The position numbers were made by a program, and so were the translations under genes. The notes beneath the pieces were generated by a model. That model was not told the origin of the DNA. It saw nothing but the letters and a program-made list of their open reading frames with translations, and did not search any database. Below are positions 54,664-63,979 of a stretch of 64,000 nt of DNA, piece after piece. The stretch comes from an uncultured Collinsella sp. Its GTDB lineage: Bacteria > Actinomycetota > Coriobacteriia > Coriobacteriales > Coriobacteriaceae. The stretch is taken from the NCBI GenBank assembly GCA_900544875.1, contig UQWS01000005.1, positions 59,773 through 123,772 on the forward strand, in the 5' to 3' direction. Positions within the stretch are counted from its first letter, which is position 1. Each line of letters starts with the position of its first letter.

Positions 54664-56508
54664 CTAGGCCTCCTTGGTCGTAGAAATAGAATCGGACGAT
54701 ACTTCGACAGGTCCGCCAAAAGTACGGGCAGCTGCGGCTCCACCGGCAAGCGGAGTCGCCATCTGGGCTTTTGTGCGTCGCGGTGCCGAAACGGGAAGTT
54801 CAAAGGCAAAGCCCATCGCAAGCAAAAACCACGTAAGCGTATAGGTTGCAACCAGAGCGGCAACAAGGCCGCCCATCACGGCGCGTTGGGAAAATACGCT
54901 ACATGCAGCCACAACCAGTACTGGAACCTCGCAGGCAGAAAGCGCAAGCACACCCTGCAGGAACCCCGAGCGCCGATTGCGCGCAAGTGCCCCCGCGGTA
55001 ACGCCGGCTATGCCTGGCAGCGCCAACGCCAGTGCGGCAATAATACCCGGTAGCGTCCCAGACCACACGAGCGATCCCAAAGTCGCCGTCACGCGAGCGC
55101 CCGACGCCAGCAGCGCGGCCGAAACCACGACCACAGCCCAAACCACGCCACAGACGACCGTCGCGCCGACCATCAGCGCGCGACGAACCGCACGGCCAGA
55201 CGCATCCATGGGGCACGGCGTGAGCGGCTCGCCGCGGAGCGAACGACCGACATTTTGCGCATAGTGGTCACAAAACGCCGAGAGCGCCGCCTCGACCGCC
55301 GCCGGCTCGGGACGATCTTTTTGATGGCTGGACAGACAGGCCATCACCACGTCGAACAGCTGGGCATCGACAAACGCCAGCGCATCGCGTAGCTCTTCGG
55401 AATCCGGCTCAAGCCCTAGCTGCTGGGCCTGCTCGGCCGCGGCGAGCGCCACATCGGGCTCACGACGAAGCAGCTGAGTCAAATCACAACCGGGCGCATG
55501 GGCACCAATGGGATAGTCGGGCCGCGTGTCCATCTTGAGACGGTAGGGGCTCGCGATGTCGCGCGTCTTTTTGCGCGAACCCGAGGTGCCCGAAGTGCTC
55601 GGCGCGGCTTCGTATGGCGCGACGCCGGCAATGAGCTCGTAAACCGTGCTTGCCGCGGCATAGACGTCAATCTCCGGCGACATACGCAAGGCGCGCAGGT
55701 CGGGAATATCGTCGGTAAGCATCTCGGGCGGGGCATAGGCAACCGTCGCGCGACGCAGCGTGGCATAGCGCTCCGTAAACGACGCCTTGCCGCCGGTACC
55801 GGCCACGGCCGACGCAGGCTCAAGCGCCAGCGACGAGCCAAAGTCGATCAGGCACAGGTCAAAGGTGCCCTCGGCAAGCTGCCGGTCAAGCGGTAGACGC
55901 GCCGTGCGCACCATAATATTAGCGGGCGAGATATCGCGATGGACAAAGCCCTCACCCACCAGGCTCATACGGCAGAGCAGATCGAACAGGTCGCGACCCA
56001 GACGCGCCGCCACAAGCGGCGACAGGCGTCCGGCATCGTCCACGGCGAGTCGCGAACGCAAGCGGGCAAGCGTCTCGCCCTCGACCCATTCCATGACAAT
56101 TGCAGGCACACCGTCGACCTCGCCCCAGCCATAGAGGCGGGGAAAGCCCTTAAGGCCCGAAAGGGCGCGATGGCATTCATATTCCTCGCGAAATGCCGCT
56201 TTGAACTTGGCGACCAGCGCCTCGTGAGTTGCATCGTCGTCAAACTCATCGCGCGTCGGCAAGATGAGCTGTTTGAGTGCCATGGCCTCGCCTTGGGCGT
56301 TGACGGCACGCGTCACGCGGCCGATACCGCCACGGCGCATGGTGGCATCGTCGGCAAACAGCATCGTAAAACGACGCAGATAGGCAGGCAGTTCGTCCTG
56401 ACCGAGCGCAATGGCCGGCTCAAACCCGTCGACACGCGCCAGGCGCAAGCCGACCATGGGATCGCGACCGAGCGATTGTGGTGTGGTGGATGCAAGATCG
56501 GTCATCAT
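54664..56508 (-). CDS. Membrane-anchored eukaryotic-like Ser/Thr protein kinase
   Basis: 614 residues. Kinase domain about 55-340: catalytic HRDISPANIMV, DFG in LIDFGSSLALE, APPEML, and YAAASTVYELIAGVAPYE. The Gly-rich loop is atypical (RRGGIGRVTRAV). The C-terminal 180 residues have about four hydrophobic helices (~440-590), then a short tail. The start ATG overlaps the stop of the upstream gene (ATGA). Partner of the FHA protein downstream. No PASTA repeats, so it is not a standard PknB cell-wall sensor. Confidence 0.88.
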   Translation of the reverse strand: MMTDLASTTPQSLGRDPMVGLRLARVDGFEPAIALGQDELPAYLRRFTMLFADDATMRRGGIGRVTRAVNAQGEAMALKQLILPTRDEFDDDATHEALVAKFKAAFREEYECHRALSGLKGFPRLYGWGEVDGVPAIVMEWVEGETLARLRSRLAVDDAGRLSPLVAARLGRDLFDLLCRMSLVGEGFVHRDISPANIMVRTARLPLDRQLAEGTFDLCLIDFGSSLALEPASAVAGTGGKASFTERYATLRRATVAYAPPEMLTDDIPDLRALRMSPEIDVYAAASTVYELIAGVAPYEAAPSTSGTSGSRKKTRDIASPYRLKMDTRPDYPIGAHAPGCDLTQLLRREPDVALAAAEQAQQLGLEPDSEELRDALAFVDAQLFDVVMACLSSHQKDRPEPAAVEAALSAFCDHYAQNVGRSLRGEPLTPCPMDASGRAVRRALMVGATVVCGVVWAVVVVSAALLASGARVTATLGSLVWSGTLPGIIAALALALPGIAGVTAGALARNRRSGFLQGVLALSACEVPVLVVAACSVFSQRAVMGGLVAALVATYTLTWFLLAMGFAFELPVSAPRRTKAQMATPLAGGAAAARTFGGPVEVSSDSISTTKEA

Positions 56509-57410
56509 AGGGCAAGCGCCGCCACGTTATTGTTGAAGTTACCGAGCGCGACGTCATCATCGCCGTAATGGCCGACCCATTGACATAGGTTGGTGTAACA
56601 GCCCCACAGATTGGCATACTGCTGATACCACTTTGACCGGGGCGAGAATGTCTGACGACCGAACTCAGCTCGAATGACAAACATCTCCCCGACCAGGCTG
56701 TCGCACGGCCTGGGATCTCCCGTAGAGTTATAGGTCGAAACCACGTCATTGGCACGAGAAACATAGCCGTCGAGCATGTTGTACTTGGTTACAAGCCAAC
56801 GGTGAATGCTCTCTTCCTCAGCAGCGGAAAGGCCACCGGAGTTTGCATCGTTGTCAGTGTTGCCGCCCGTCGAGCCGCCGTTTCCAGACCCTCCGGCAGA
56901 GGAACCCGACCCAGAGCCGCCGCCCGAACTCGACGAATCCGAGCCGGAGCCAGAAGTATCCGAGCTACCGGGCTTTCCGGACTGCTGGGCGTCCTGCTCC
57001 TTCTGCTGCTCGACCTTATTCACCGTTGCCGCCACGCTATTGTTGGACAACCGATCGATGATCTTGGTGTTGGTGAGCACGATGGTTTTGCCATTGGCAA
57101 GCGTGACTTCGTTGTCCGGGGCCTCGGCGCCGTCCGCGTCGTCAGTGCCAAACACAATATGCGCGACCACACTTGCCCAAGCATATCCAGTCGTGGTGCC
57201 CAGGTCACTTTTGACCTCATGCCCCACGCGCGGTTCGCGTGCGGCATGTGCCTGCATCATGGACGGCACGGTCATGCCATAGGCAGAAACGCCAGCTATG
57301 ACCAGCACCAGCGAGCAAGACAGCAGTGCGTACGCCCGCGGCGCCAAGCCCAGTCGGCGTCGCATGCGCACCGCGGCGCCGCGCTTTGTCTGAGTGCCAC
57401 CGGGCCGCAT
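56505..57410 (-). CDS. Single-pass membrane protein with Ser/Gly-rich linker
   Basis: 301 residues. A basic N-terminus, one hydrophobic helix (ALLSCSLVLVIAGVSAYGM, about 28-50), an extracytoplasmic region, a low-complexity Ser/Gly/Asn linker (~140-190) and a C-terminal ~110-residue globular part with Cys residues in PCDSLVG, LWGCYTNLCQW. I chose ATG 57410 because GGAGGAG lies six bases before it; an upstream ATG gives 332 residues. No family recognised. It overlaps the kinase gene by four bases, so it probably belongs to the same signalling unit. Confidence 0.7.
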   Translation of the reverse strand: MRPGGTQTKRGAAVRMRRRLGLAPRAYALLSCSLVLVIAGVSAYGMTVPSMMQAHAAREPRVGHEVKSDLGTTTGYAWASVVAHIVFGTDDADGAEAPDNEVTLANGKTIVLTNTKIIDRLSNNSVAATVNKVEQQKEQDAQQSGKPGSSDTSGSGSDSSSSGGGSGSGSSAGGSGNGGSTGGNTDNDANSGGLSAAEEESIHRWLVTKYNMLDGYVSRANDVVSTYNSTGDPRPCDSLVGEMFVIRAEFGRQTFSPRSKWYQQYANLWGCYTNLCQWVGHYGDDDVALGNFNNNVAALAL

Positions 57411-57655
57411 GCGTTCTCCTCCAACAAAAACACGCCGCTCGGGAGCGGCGCATTCATTCGAATCCATATTTGAGTGTATCAGCGAACCCAAAAGGTTGCG
57501 CAACGAATGGGCAAATTAAGGATGCGAGTGGAAGCATCCATGCGATAAGCGGATACAAAGCATCTTTGTTGCACAACAAACTTACAGTCGCACGGGGAAA
57601 TTATGGCTACCCCGTGCGTCGCGATGAAGACATACGGCAGGAGCAGGCTCGCCAC

Positions 57656-58252
57656 CTAAATCGTGCGACGGGCCTCGATGGCGCGCCCAAGCGTAAGCTC
57701 GTCGGCATACTCCAGGTCGCCGCCCACGGGAAGGCCGCTCGCCAGACGCGATACCTCAACGCCCAGCGGCTTGATAGTGCGGGCCAGGTAGCTCGCCGTG
57801 GTCTCGCCCTCGATATTGGGGTTGGTGGCGATGATGACCTCGTGGATGTCCTCGTGGCCCAAGCGTGCCAGCAGCTCACGAATGTGCAACTGCTCGGGAC
57901 CAATCTTGTCCATGGGACTGATCACGCCGCCCAATACGTGGTAGAGACCGTGGTAGCTGCCCGTGCGCTCAATCGCCTGGACATCGCGCGGCTCGCCCAC
58001 CACGCAAATGCGAGTGGTATCGCGCATCGAATCCTGGCAGATGGAGCACTCGTCGGCCGTGGCGTAGTTAAAGCAGCGGCTGCAAAAGTGAACCTCCTGC
58101 TTAACCTCCAGGATAGCCTCGGCCAGGCGGCGCGCCTCCTCGGCATCGGCCTCGAGCAGGTAATAGGCGATGCGCTGGGCCGACTTGGGACCAATGCCCG
58201 GCAGACGACCCAGCTCATCGAGCAATTTTTGCAGACTATGGTTGGCACTCAT
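57656..58252 (-). CDS. recR: Recombination mediator RecR
   Basis: Helps load RecA in the RecFOR repair path. 198 residues: helix-hairpin-helix LPGIGPKSAQRIAYYLL, zinc finger CSRCFNYATADECSIC, TOPRIM domain with ICVVGEPRDVQAIE and YHVLGGVISPMDKIGPEQL, ending GRAIEARRTI. Start ATG 58252 (MSANHSLQ) fits the family. It lies 14 bases downstream of ybaB, the standard order. Confidence 0.95.
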   Translation of the reverse strand: MSANHSLQKLLDELGRLPGIGPKSAQRIAYYLLEADAEEARRLAEAILEVKQEVHFCSRCFNYATADECSICQDSMRDTTRICVVGEPRDVQAIERTGSYHGLYHVLGGVISPMDKIGPEQLHIRELLARLGHEDIHEVIIATNPNIEGETTASYLARTIKPLGVEVSRLASGLPVGGDLEYADELTLGRAIEARRTI

Positions 58253-58265
58253 ATATATGCGTGTC

Positions 58266-58586
58266 TTAGAACGGCATGCCCGGGATGTTGAGGCCGCCGG
58301 TGATGGCGCCCATCTGCTTGTTGGCAAGCTCGTTGACACCGCGGACGGCCTCGTTGACGGCAGCCATGATCATGTCCTGCAGCATATCGACGTCCTCGGG
58401 ATCGAGGGCATCGGGGTCGATGGTGAGGTTGACGAGCTCCATCTCGCCGTTAACGGTCACCTTGACCATGCCGCCGCCGGCAGAGGCGTCGACGGTCTGG
58501 GACTTAAGGTTTTCCTGCGCGGCGGCAAGCTGCTCCTGCATCTTGCGAGCCTGCTTCATCATTTGCTGCATGTTCATACCGGCCAT
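58266..58586 (-). CDS. ybaB: YbaB/EbfC nucleoid-associated protein
   Basis: 106-residue DNA-binding dimer, rich in Met and Gln at the start (MAGMNMQQMMKQARKMQEQL), followed by the conserved GGGMVKVTVNGEMELVNLTID and PDALDPEDVDMLQDMI. Located between dnaX and recR as in most bacteria, though here two extra small genes lie between it and dnaX. Confidence 0.93.
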   Translation of the reverse strand: MAGMNMQQMMKQARKMQEQLAAAQENLKSQTVDASAGGGMVKVTVNGEMELVNLTIDPDALDPEDVDMLQDMIMAAVNEAVRGVNELANKQMGAITGGLNIPGMPF

Positions 58587-58748
58587 GATGGCTCCTTTAC
58601 GTGCGGCCGCGCGACAAGCTGCAAGGGCAGCCGGAGCGCGACGGGACTTTCAAACTCAAAAATCGTACCACGGCGCGGGGCAAGCAAGCGGGGCGGACAC
58701 GCTACCTCAGTCGATATACATGTCCTCCAATACAAACCACGCGCAAAG

Positions 58749-58783
58749 ATTATGCAAGGCCGAATTATGCAAGGTTGCATAAT
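58749..58783. promoter_or_regulatory. Candidate operator: repeated half-site and palindrome
   Basis: ATTATGCAAGG occurs at 58749 and 58764; the second is followed directly by TTGCATAAT, giving the perfect palindrome ATTATGCAAGGTTGCATAAT (58764-58783). It is in the gap between ybaB and the divergent membrane gene. This pattern suits a dimeric regulator. Confidence 0.5.
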
Positions 58784-58885
58784 ATCGCATACTCAATCTA
58801 GTAGAGCCGAATCCGGCATTTCATGTGTGCCACTAAATAGCTAAATGCCAAACCGCTGCTCGAGGCGGAGCACATGGCGGCAGGG

Positions 58886-58891
58886 TATAAT
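58886..58891 (+). promoter_or_regulatory. Candidate -10 box for the 58926 gene
   Basis: TATAAT preceded by GGG, 35 bases before the start codon. A clear -35 is not seen. Confidence 0.45.
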
Positions 58892-58925
58892 TTGATTGTC
58901 ATAGATTGCAATTTGGAGGTGCCCC

Positions 58926-59393
58926 ATGAATGCCCCCGACGCGCTCCAAAACATCCGCTCAAAACACCCCGTTGCATATGTGGTTCTCTATCTCTTTGTC
59001 GACTGGGCATTGCTGGTTGTCATCACCCATGCCATAGCTTTTGGAGCAGAACTGCTGATAGCCAGCTCGGACCAGCCCGTCGTCAAATGGGAGACGACCG
59101 ATGAATGCACCGACGGAACCCGAACCATTTACTACAACAGCCCGTCCCTCTACCAAGAGTTCAAGGTCAAGATAAAGGACTCCAAGATTGTCGATGCCGA
59201 ACTGGGCTCTTTATTTACAATCGGAGCAACCGTCAACGCCGAGCAAGTCGAGTACACGGACGGCCATGCGACGTATCGTATCGACCTCAGCATCCTAGGC
59301 CGACCGTCACGCGCTTGTCTGCTCGAATGCGATATACGCGGCACCACACTACACATGTCCGAAATACAGATGCGCCCGGACAAAAGAAAGTGA
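58926..59393 (+). CDS. Small hypothetical membrane protein
   Basis: 155 residues with one or two hydrophobic helices (YVVLYLFVDWALLVVITHAI and following, about 18-48) and a C-terminal extracytoplasmic part of ~105 residues rich in beta-strand patterns (TDGTRTIYYNS, VEYTDGHATYRID). No family recognised. The ATG follows GGAGGTGCCCC, an excellent ribosome site. It is divergent from ybaB and inserted in the dnaX-recR region. Confidence 0.65.
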   Translation: MNAPDALQNIRSKHPVAYVVLYLFVDWALLVVITHAIAFGAELLIASSDQPVVKWETTDECTDGTRTIYYNSPSLYQEFKVKIKDSKIVDAELGSLFTIGATVNAEQVEYTDGHATYRIDLSILGRPSRACLLECDIRGTTLHMSEIQMRPDKRK

Positions 59394-59415
59394 TATATGG
59401 CCGAGTCGGAAGAGA

Positions 59416-59676
59416 CTAGGCATAGACTCGTCCGCCTTCGTAGGCAAAACGCAGGATGAGCGGGGCATTGTTGCGCACGAAATCATCGAGTTCTTTGAGG
59501 TTCGCTTCGCTAAAGCCCTCGTGTGACACCCAATTGAATGCCGGCAAGATACACTTCGCCGTGTCAAAACCCCAATCGCGCGGGCGCTCCACAACAACCT
59601 TCACCGTGTTGTCCTCCCGGACTTCGGAATACGAAACCTGCGTATCGTCCTCAAGGCGGACATATTCCCACATCAT
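59416..59676 (-). CDS. Small conserved-looking hypothetical protein
   Basis: 86 residues, MMWEYVRLEDDTQVSYSEVR then VKVVVERPRDWGFDTAKCIL and LILRFAYEGGRVYA. No signal or helix. It lies 54 bases downstream of dnaX in the same direction. Composition resembles a short immunity- or adaptor-like protein, but I cannot assign a family. Length and codon pattern support a real gene. Confidence 0.6.
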   Translation of the reverse strand: MMWEYVRLEDDTQVSYSEVREDNTVKVVVERPRDWGFDTAKCILPAFNWVSHEGFSEANLKELDDFVRNNAPLILRFAYEGGRVYA

Positions 59677-59730
59677 AAGCTCGCTCCGTTCAAAGGGTTC
59701 TCTTCTTGAGCAGTATACCCGCCTGCGCAG

Positions 59731-62163
59731 CTACTCCACCGGCTTGAAGATGGTGGCCTGACCGAAGACGCTGCGGATGAGGTCTTTGGCCTCGTCCTCG
59801 GTCTGCGGGATGCTCGGGGCTGCGCCCTGATGGCCGAAGGGGCTGCCCGCACCGGGGTTGGACTCCCAGGGAGCCGCGGGGGCGTCGTCGCTTGCGGGGG
59901 CCGCGGGTGCCTCCGCAGCGGGCTTGGGCGCGGGCGTCGCACCCGGCACGTCGAACGGAGGCAGATCGTCCCCGCTCGCATCGCCAGCGAAGCCGCCGAC
60001 CATGGCGTCGTCGTAGGGCACCTGCTCGGATTCCCACGGCGCGGACTGCGCGACAGGCTGAGCCTTCGGGGCAGCCGAGCGCTCGGGCGCACGGGGTGCG
60101 GGCTCGGTCGGGAGCTTACCCGTGGCAGGAGCGCCGGCGGGGTTGTCGGAGCGTAGCCAGGGTGCTTTGCCCAGGTCAGACGACTTGGGCGCGGGCGAGA
60201 CGGGCTTGGGCGCGGGTGTCGGAGCAGCCGGTTTGGGTGCCGCGGGCTTAGGCGCCGACGGGGTCGATGCCGCTACCGGCGCCGCTTGCTGCTGCGGCGC
60301 GCTGGCGCTCGAGGATACAGGGGCCGCCGAGGACACGGGTTGCGGGTCCGCAGATGCCGCAGCCCGTGCAGATGGAGAATGCTCCTCATGTTGAGGAGCC
60401 GGCGTGCCACCCCCACCCAGGACATAGTCGACGGTACGACGACCGAAGACCGCGCAGACCGTCGGCAGGACCACCGACTGCGTATCGGCGCGACCGAGCA
60501 TCTTAATGGCAAAAGTCGAACCCGCGGGGAACGAGACCGTGAGCTTGGAGCCGTCGTCGGCCGTGGCGCGGGCGTTGAGCAAAAGCCCTGCGTAGGAAGC
60601 CTGACGCGCCTTGACACGCTCGACAACCTCGGCCCATTTGCGCTGCAGCTCTCCGGCGTCCTCGACCGCGGAGGTCTCGGCAGCACCGGCGGCGGCAACC
60701 TGGGCGGCGTTGTTGGACTGGGGCTTAGGTGCCGGAGCGGTGGCAGGCGCGGGGGCCGCAACGGGCTGAGGCGTCGGAGTCGGCGCAGGCTGAGCAGCCG
60801 GAACAGCAGCACCACGGTCCCAAGGCATACCGCCCTGGCGCGCGGACGTAGCAGCGGGGGCAGCGGATGCCGCCGGAGCGGCAGCACGAGCGCCCGAAAT
60901 GAGCGTCGGCTGTTGGGCAGCAGCGGGTACGGATGCTGCAGGCGCGGCGGCCTGAGCAGCAGCCACGCTCGCCGGCACCGCGGCATTGGCAACCATGGCC
61001 TCCAGGCGTGCCACGCGCTCGGCCAATGCCTCAATCGTTAAATCAGCCTCGGGACGTGCCAGACGCGTACAGGCAATCTCGAGCACCAGGCGCACGTCGC
61101 TCGCGCCCCTCATCTCCAGTGCGGCATCGTCGAGCACCGTCAGCACGCGGGCCAGGCGGTCGGCAGGATGCTCGCCAAAGGCAGCGGCCTCGGCAGCAAG
61201 CGCCTCGGCCTGCTCGGAGCCGCCCTCAAACAGCTCGGCACGGGCACCGGCAACGCAGGCAACGTACACGTCACGCACATGCGCTACCAGGTCGCGCGTC
61301 AGCTCCAGCAGGTCGTTTCCTTCCTCGACCTGCGCACGGATCAGTCCATAGAGCTCGGCAACATCACGATCGGCAATGGCGCGGGAAAACTCGCCCAGAA
61401 TCTGGTCCGAAACCTCGCCCAAAAGCGAGCGGGCATCGTCCGCATGCACAGCGCCGTTGCCAAAAACGCTCAGCTGTTCCAGCGTGGACAACGCGTCGCG
61501 CATGCCGCCCTTTGCATGGCGCGCCACGATGGCCAGCGCCTCGTCGTCGTAATCGAATCCCTCCTGCTCGCACACGTAGGACAGTCGATGCGCAATATCC
61601 TCGTTGCCGATGCGATGGAAATCGAAACGCTGGCAGCGTGAGAGGATGGTCTCCAGAATCTTTTGCGGGTCGGTGGTGCACAGCACAAAGATCACGTGTG
61701 CCGGCGGCTCCTCAAGCGTCTTGAGCAGCGCGTTGAACGCCGCCGTCGTGAGCATGTGGACCTCGTCGATGATATAGATCTTGTACTTGCCGCGCACCGG
61801 GGCAAAGTTGACGGAGTTGATGATCTCCTCGCGCACGTTGTCCACGCCGGTACGGCTTGCGGCATCGAGCTCGTAGACATCGGGGTGGTTGCCCTCGGCA
61901 ATGAGCTCGCACTCCTCGCAAGTACCGTCGGGCATGCAGCCGCTTGCACCCTCGGCGCGCGCCGCCTCGGCATTGCGGCACAGCAGCGCCTTGGCCAGAA
62001 TGCGCGCCATGGTGGTCTTGCCCGTGCCGCGCGGTCCGCAGAACAGGTAGGCGTGGGACAGGCGCCCCTCGGTGATGGCGTGCTCGAGCGTCGAGACGAT
62101 ATGCTGCTGGCCCACCACGGAGTCGAAGGTGAGCGGGCGATACTTTCGGTACAACGATTCCAT
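59731..62163 (-). CDS. dnaX: DNA polymerase III subunit gamma/tau
   Basis: Clamp-loader ATPase. 810 residues from ATG 62163 (MESLYRKYRPLTFDSVVGQ). Walker A FCGPRGTGKTTM (~45), a zinc module with cysteines in LLCRN...GTCEECELI, DEVHMLTTAAFNALLKTLEEPP, and the SRC sensor in ILSRCQRFDF are all present. The C-terminal half (~370 on) is long, Ala/Pro-rich with a conserved domain near 480-560 (ELQRKWAEVVERVKARQAS), then low-complexity sequence. Such long tails are typical of tau in actinobacteria. Confidence 0.95.
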   Translation of the reverse strand: MESLYRKYRPLTFDSVVGQQHIVSTLEHAITEGRLSHAYLFCGPRGTGKTTMARILAKALLCRNAEAARAEGASGCMPDGTCEECELIAEGNHPDVYELDAASRTGVDNVREEIINSVNFAPVRGKYKIYIIDEVHMLTTAAFNALLKTLEEPPAHVIFVLCTTDPQKILETILSRCQRFDFHRIGNEDIAHRLSYVCEQEGFDYDDEALAIVARHAKGGMRDALSTLEQLSVFGNGAVHADDARSLLGEVSDQILGEFSRAIADRDVAELYGLIRAQVEEGNDLLELTRDLVAHVRDVYVACVAGARAELFEGGSEQAEALAAEAAAFGEHPADRLARVLTVLDDAALEMRGASDVRLVLEIACTRLARPEADLTIEALAERVARLEAMVANAAVPASVAAAQAAAPAASVPAAAQQPTLISGARAAAPAASAAPAATSARQGGMPWDRGAAVPAAQPAPTPTPQPVAAPAPATAPAPKPQSNNAAQVAAAGAAETSAVEDAGELQRKWAEVVERVKARQASYAGLLLNARATADDGSKLTVSFPAGSTFAIKMLGRADTQSVVLPTVCAVFGRRTVDYVLGGGGTPAPQHEEHSPSARAAASADPQPVSSAAPVSSSASAPQQQAAPVAASTPSAPKPAAPKPAAPTPAPKPVSPAPKSSDLGKAPWLRSDNPAGAPATGKLPTEPAPRAPERSAAPKAQPVAQSAPWESEQVPYDDAMVGGFAGDASGDDLPPFDVPGATPAPKPAAEAPAAPASDDAPAAPWESNPGAGSPFGHQGAAPSIPQTEDEAKDLIRSVFGQATIFKPVE

Positions 62164-62279
62164 GGGTGCTCCCCCGGGTATACTGAGTCTTGTTGCCGCG
62201 GCGGCCATGCGGTCGCACGGCATACTGCATTCCATAATAACCCGTACGGCGAGTCCGCCGCGATAGGAGTCCAAAGAGC

Positions 62280-62975
62280 ATGGCAGACGCAGAGAGCAAC
62301 CTCATTCCCTCCGAAGCAGCCGACCAGGTCGAGGTCGCGCTCGAGGCGCAGGCCGCGGCCGATGACGGCATTCTGTACCTCAACGAGTATCAGTACGAAA
62401 ACGACCTCGTCACCGACTTCGCCCGCCTGGTCGCCTCGCCCAGGCGCCGTGGCTCCCTGTACGTCGCCGCCGCGATTGCCGTGCTCATCGGCATCGGCAT
62501 GCTGGTGGCCGGCGGCAGCTGGATCAAGTTCGGCGTCGTGCTGATCGTGTTCGGCGCCTTTTTGGCCTGGTGGAGCAAAAATCTGCACCATACGCTCGCG
62601 CGCGACTTTATCGATGCCGTCGAGGCAGACGAGTCCATGGGCGGCCGCTACCGCCGCGTCGCCGCCAACGAGGACGGCCTGATGGTCTGGGGCAAGAGCG
62701 GCAAGTCGCAGTTCTTCCCGTTTGAGAAGCTCGACCACGTGCTCGACGGCGAGCGCATCTTTGTGGCCATGTTCGCCGACCAGGGCGTGACGATCCCCAA
62801 GGACACCTTTGTTCGCGGCGATGCCGAGCAGTTTGGCGCCTTCCTTAAGGCGCGCATCAACAAAAAACTCCGCATCGAGACCAAACGCAAGAAGATGAAG
62901 GCAGAAAAGGCCGCTGCCGAAGCAAAACAGGCCGACAAGCCCCAGGAGACCAAGGGCAAGCAGCGCAAGCGGTGA
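62280..62975 (+). CDS. YcxB-like membrane protein
   Basis: 231 residues: acidic Ala-rich start, two hydrophobic helices (LYVAAAIAVLIGIGMLVAGG and FGVVLIVFGAFLAWW, about 60-100), a cytoplasmic beta-rich domain (YRRVAANEDGLMVWGKSGKSQFFPFEKLDHV) and a highly basic Lys-rich tail. This fits the YcxB-like family, of unknown function. It diverges from dnaX across 116 bases. Confidence 0.7.
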   Translation: MADAESNLIPSEAADQVEVALEAQAAADDGILYLNEYQYENDLVTDFARLVASPRRRGSLYVAAAIAVLIGIGMLVAGGSWIKFGVVLIVFGAFLAWWSKNLHHTLARDFIDAVEADESMGGRYRRVAANEDGLMVWGKSGKSQFFPFEKLDHVLDGERIFVAMFADQGVTIPKDTFVRGDAEQFGAFLKARINKKLRIETKRKKMKAEKAAAEAKQADKPQETKGKQRKR

Positions 62976-63085
62976 CGCATAATTTCTTTCGCAAATTGAC
63001 AACCGCATAGCGGAACACGGCCCGCGCCCCGTCATATGATTTCTAGCGGCTAAACAACAAATCAACGACGAAAGGGGCACGGGCC

Positions 63086-63979
63086 GTGTCTGCGAACATC
63101 GTAACAGTCGACGAGGAGTCGCTGCGCAAGGACATAAAGAATCTGGTGAGGAAGACCGTCGAGGAGACGCTCAACGCGCTGCTCGACGAGGAGGCGTCCG
63201 AGCTCGTAGGGGCCGGGCGCTACGAGAGGACGGCAGGCCGGGAGGCATACCGCAGCGGCCACTACGCGAGAAAGCTCGTCACCGGGGCAGGAGAGGTCGA
63301 GCTCAACGTGCCGAAGCTGCGCGGCGCGACCTTCCAGACGGCCGTTATCGAGCGCTACCGCAGGCGCGAGACTTCGGTCGAGGAGGCCATCGTCGAGATG
63401 TACCTCGCGGGCGTCTCGACCAGGAGAATCGAGGACGTCTCCGAACTCCTCTGGGGAGCGCCCGTGTCCTCCGGCACCGTCTCCAACCTCAACGAGAAGG
63501 CGTTCGCGTCCATCGAGGCCTGGCGCCAGAGGCCGCTCGAGGGCGATTACCCTTACGTTTTCGTCGACGGCATCTACCTCAAGCGCAGCTGGGGAGGGTC
63601 CTACGAGAACGTGGCCGTTCTGGTGGCCATCGGCGTCAACTCCACCGGCGACCGGGAGGTCATCGGCTGCGCGGAGGGCTACACCGAGTCGGCGGACTCG
63701 TGGCGCGAGTTCTTCTCGTGGCTCAGGGGGCGCGGGCTCTCCGGCGTGCGGCTCGTCACCGGCGACAAGTGCGCGGGGATGCTCGGTGCGCTCGAGGAGG
63801 TGTTCCCCGGGGCACGCTACCAGCGCTGCACGGTCCACTTCTACCGAAACGTGTTGGGAAGGGTGCCCGTTGTTAGCGTCAATATATTTTTCACCATTTT
63901 CACCAACGTTTTTTCGCCAATCGCGCCAACGCGGATGCGCCGGATTCGCCAACGCGGATGCGCCGCTTTCGGCGTCTAG
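63086..63979 (+). pseudogene. IS256-family transposase, truncated 3'
   Basis: Starts at a GTG (MSANIVTVDEESLRK). Family blocks are GAGRYERTAGREAYRSGHYARK, AYL-type AGVSTRRIEDV, PYVFVDGIYLK (first catalytic Asp), LVTGDKCAGM (second Asp) and ARYQRCTVHFYRN. After GRVP (about 63868) the homology stops; 36 unrelated codons follow to a stop at 63979. The third catalytic residue (Glu) lies past the break, so it cannot be active. The left terminal repeat is probably near 62985-63010 but I cannot fix it. Confidence 0.88.
63924..63965. repeat. Two direct 19-bp repeats at the broken end of the IS
   Basis: CGCCAACGCGGATGCGCCG occurs at 63924 and 63947, four bases apart. It lies in the sequence that replaces the transposase 3' end. 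Confidence 0.75.
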
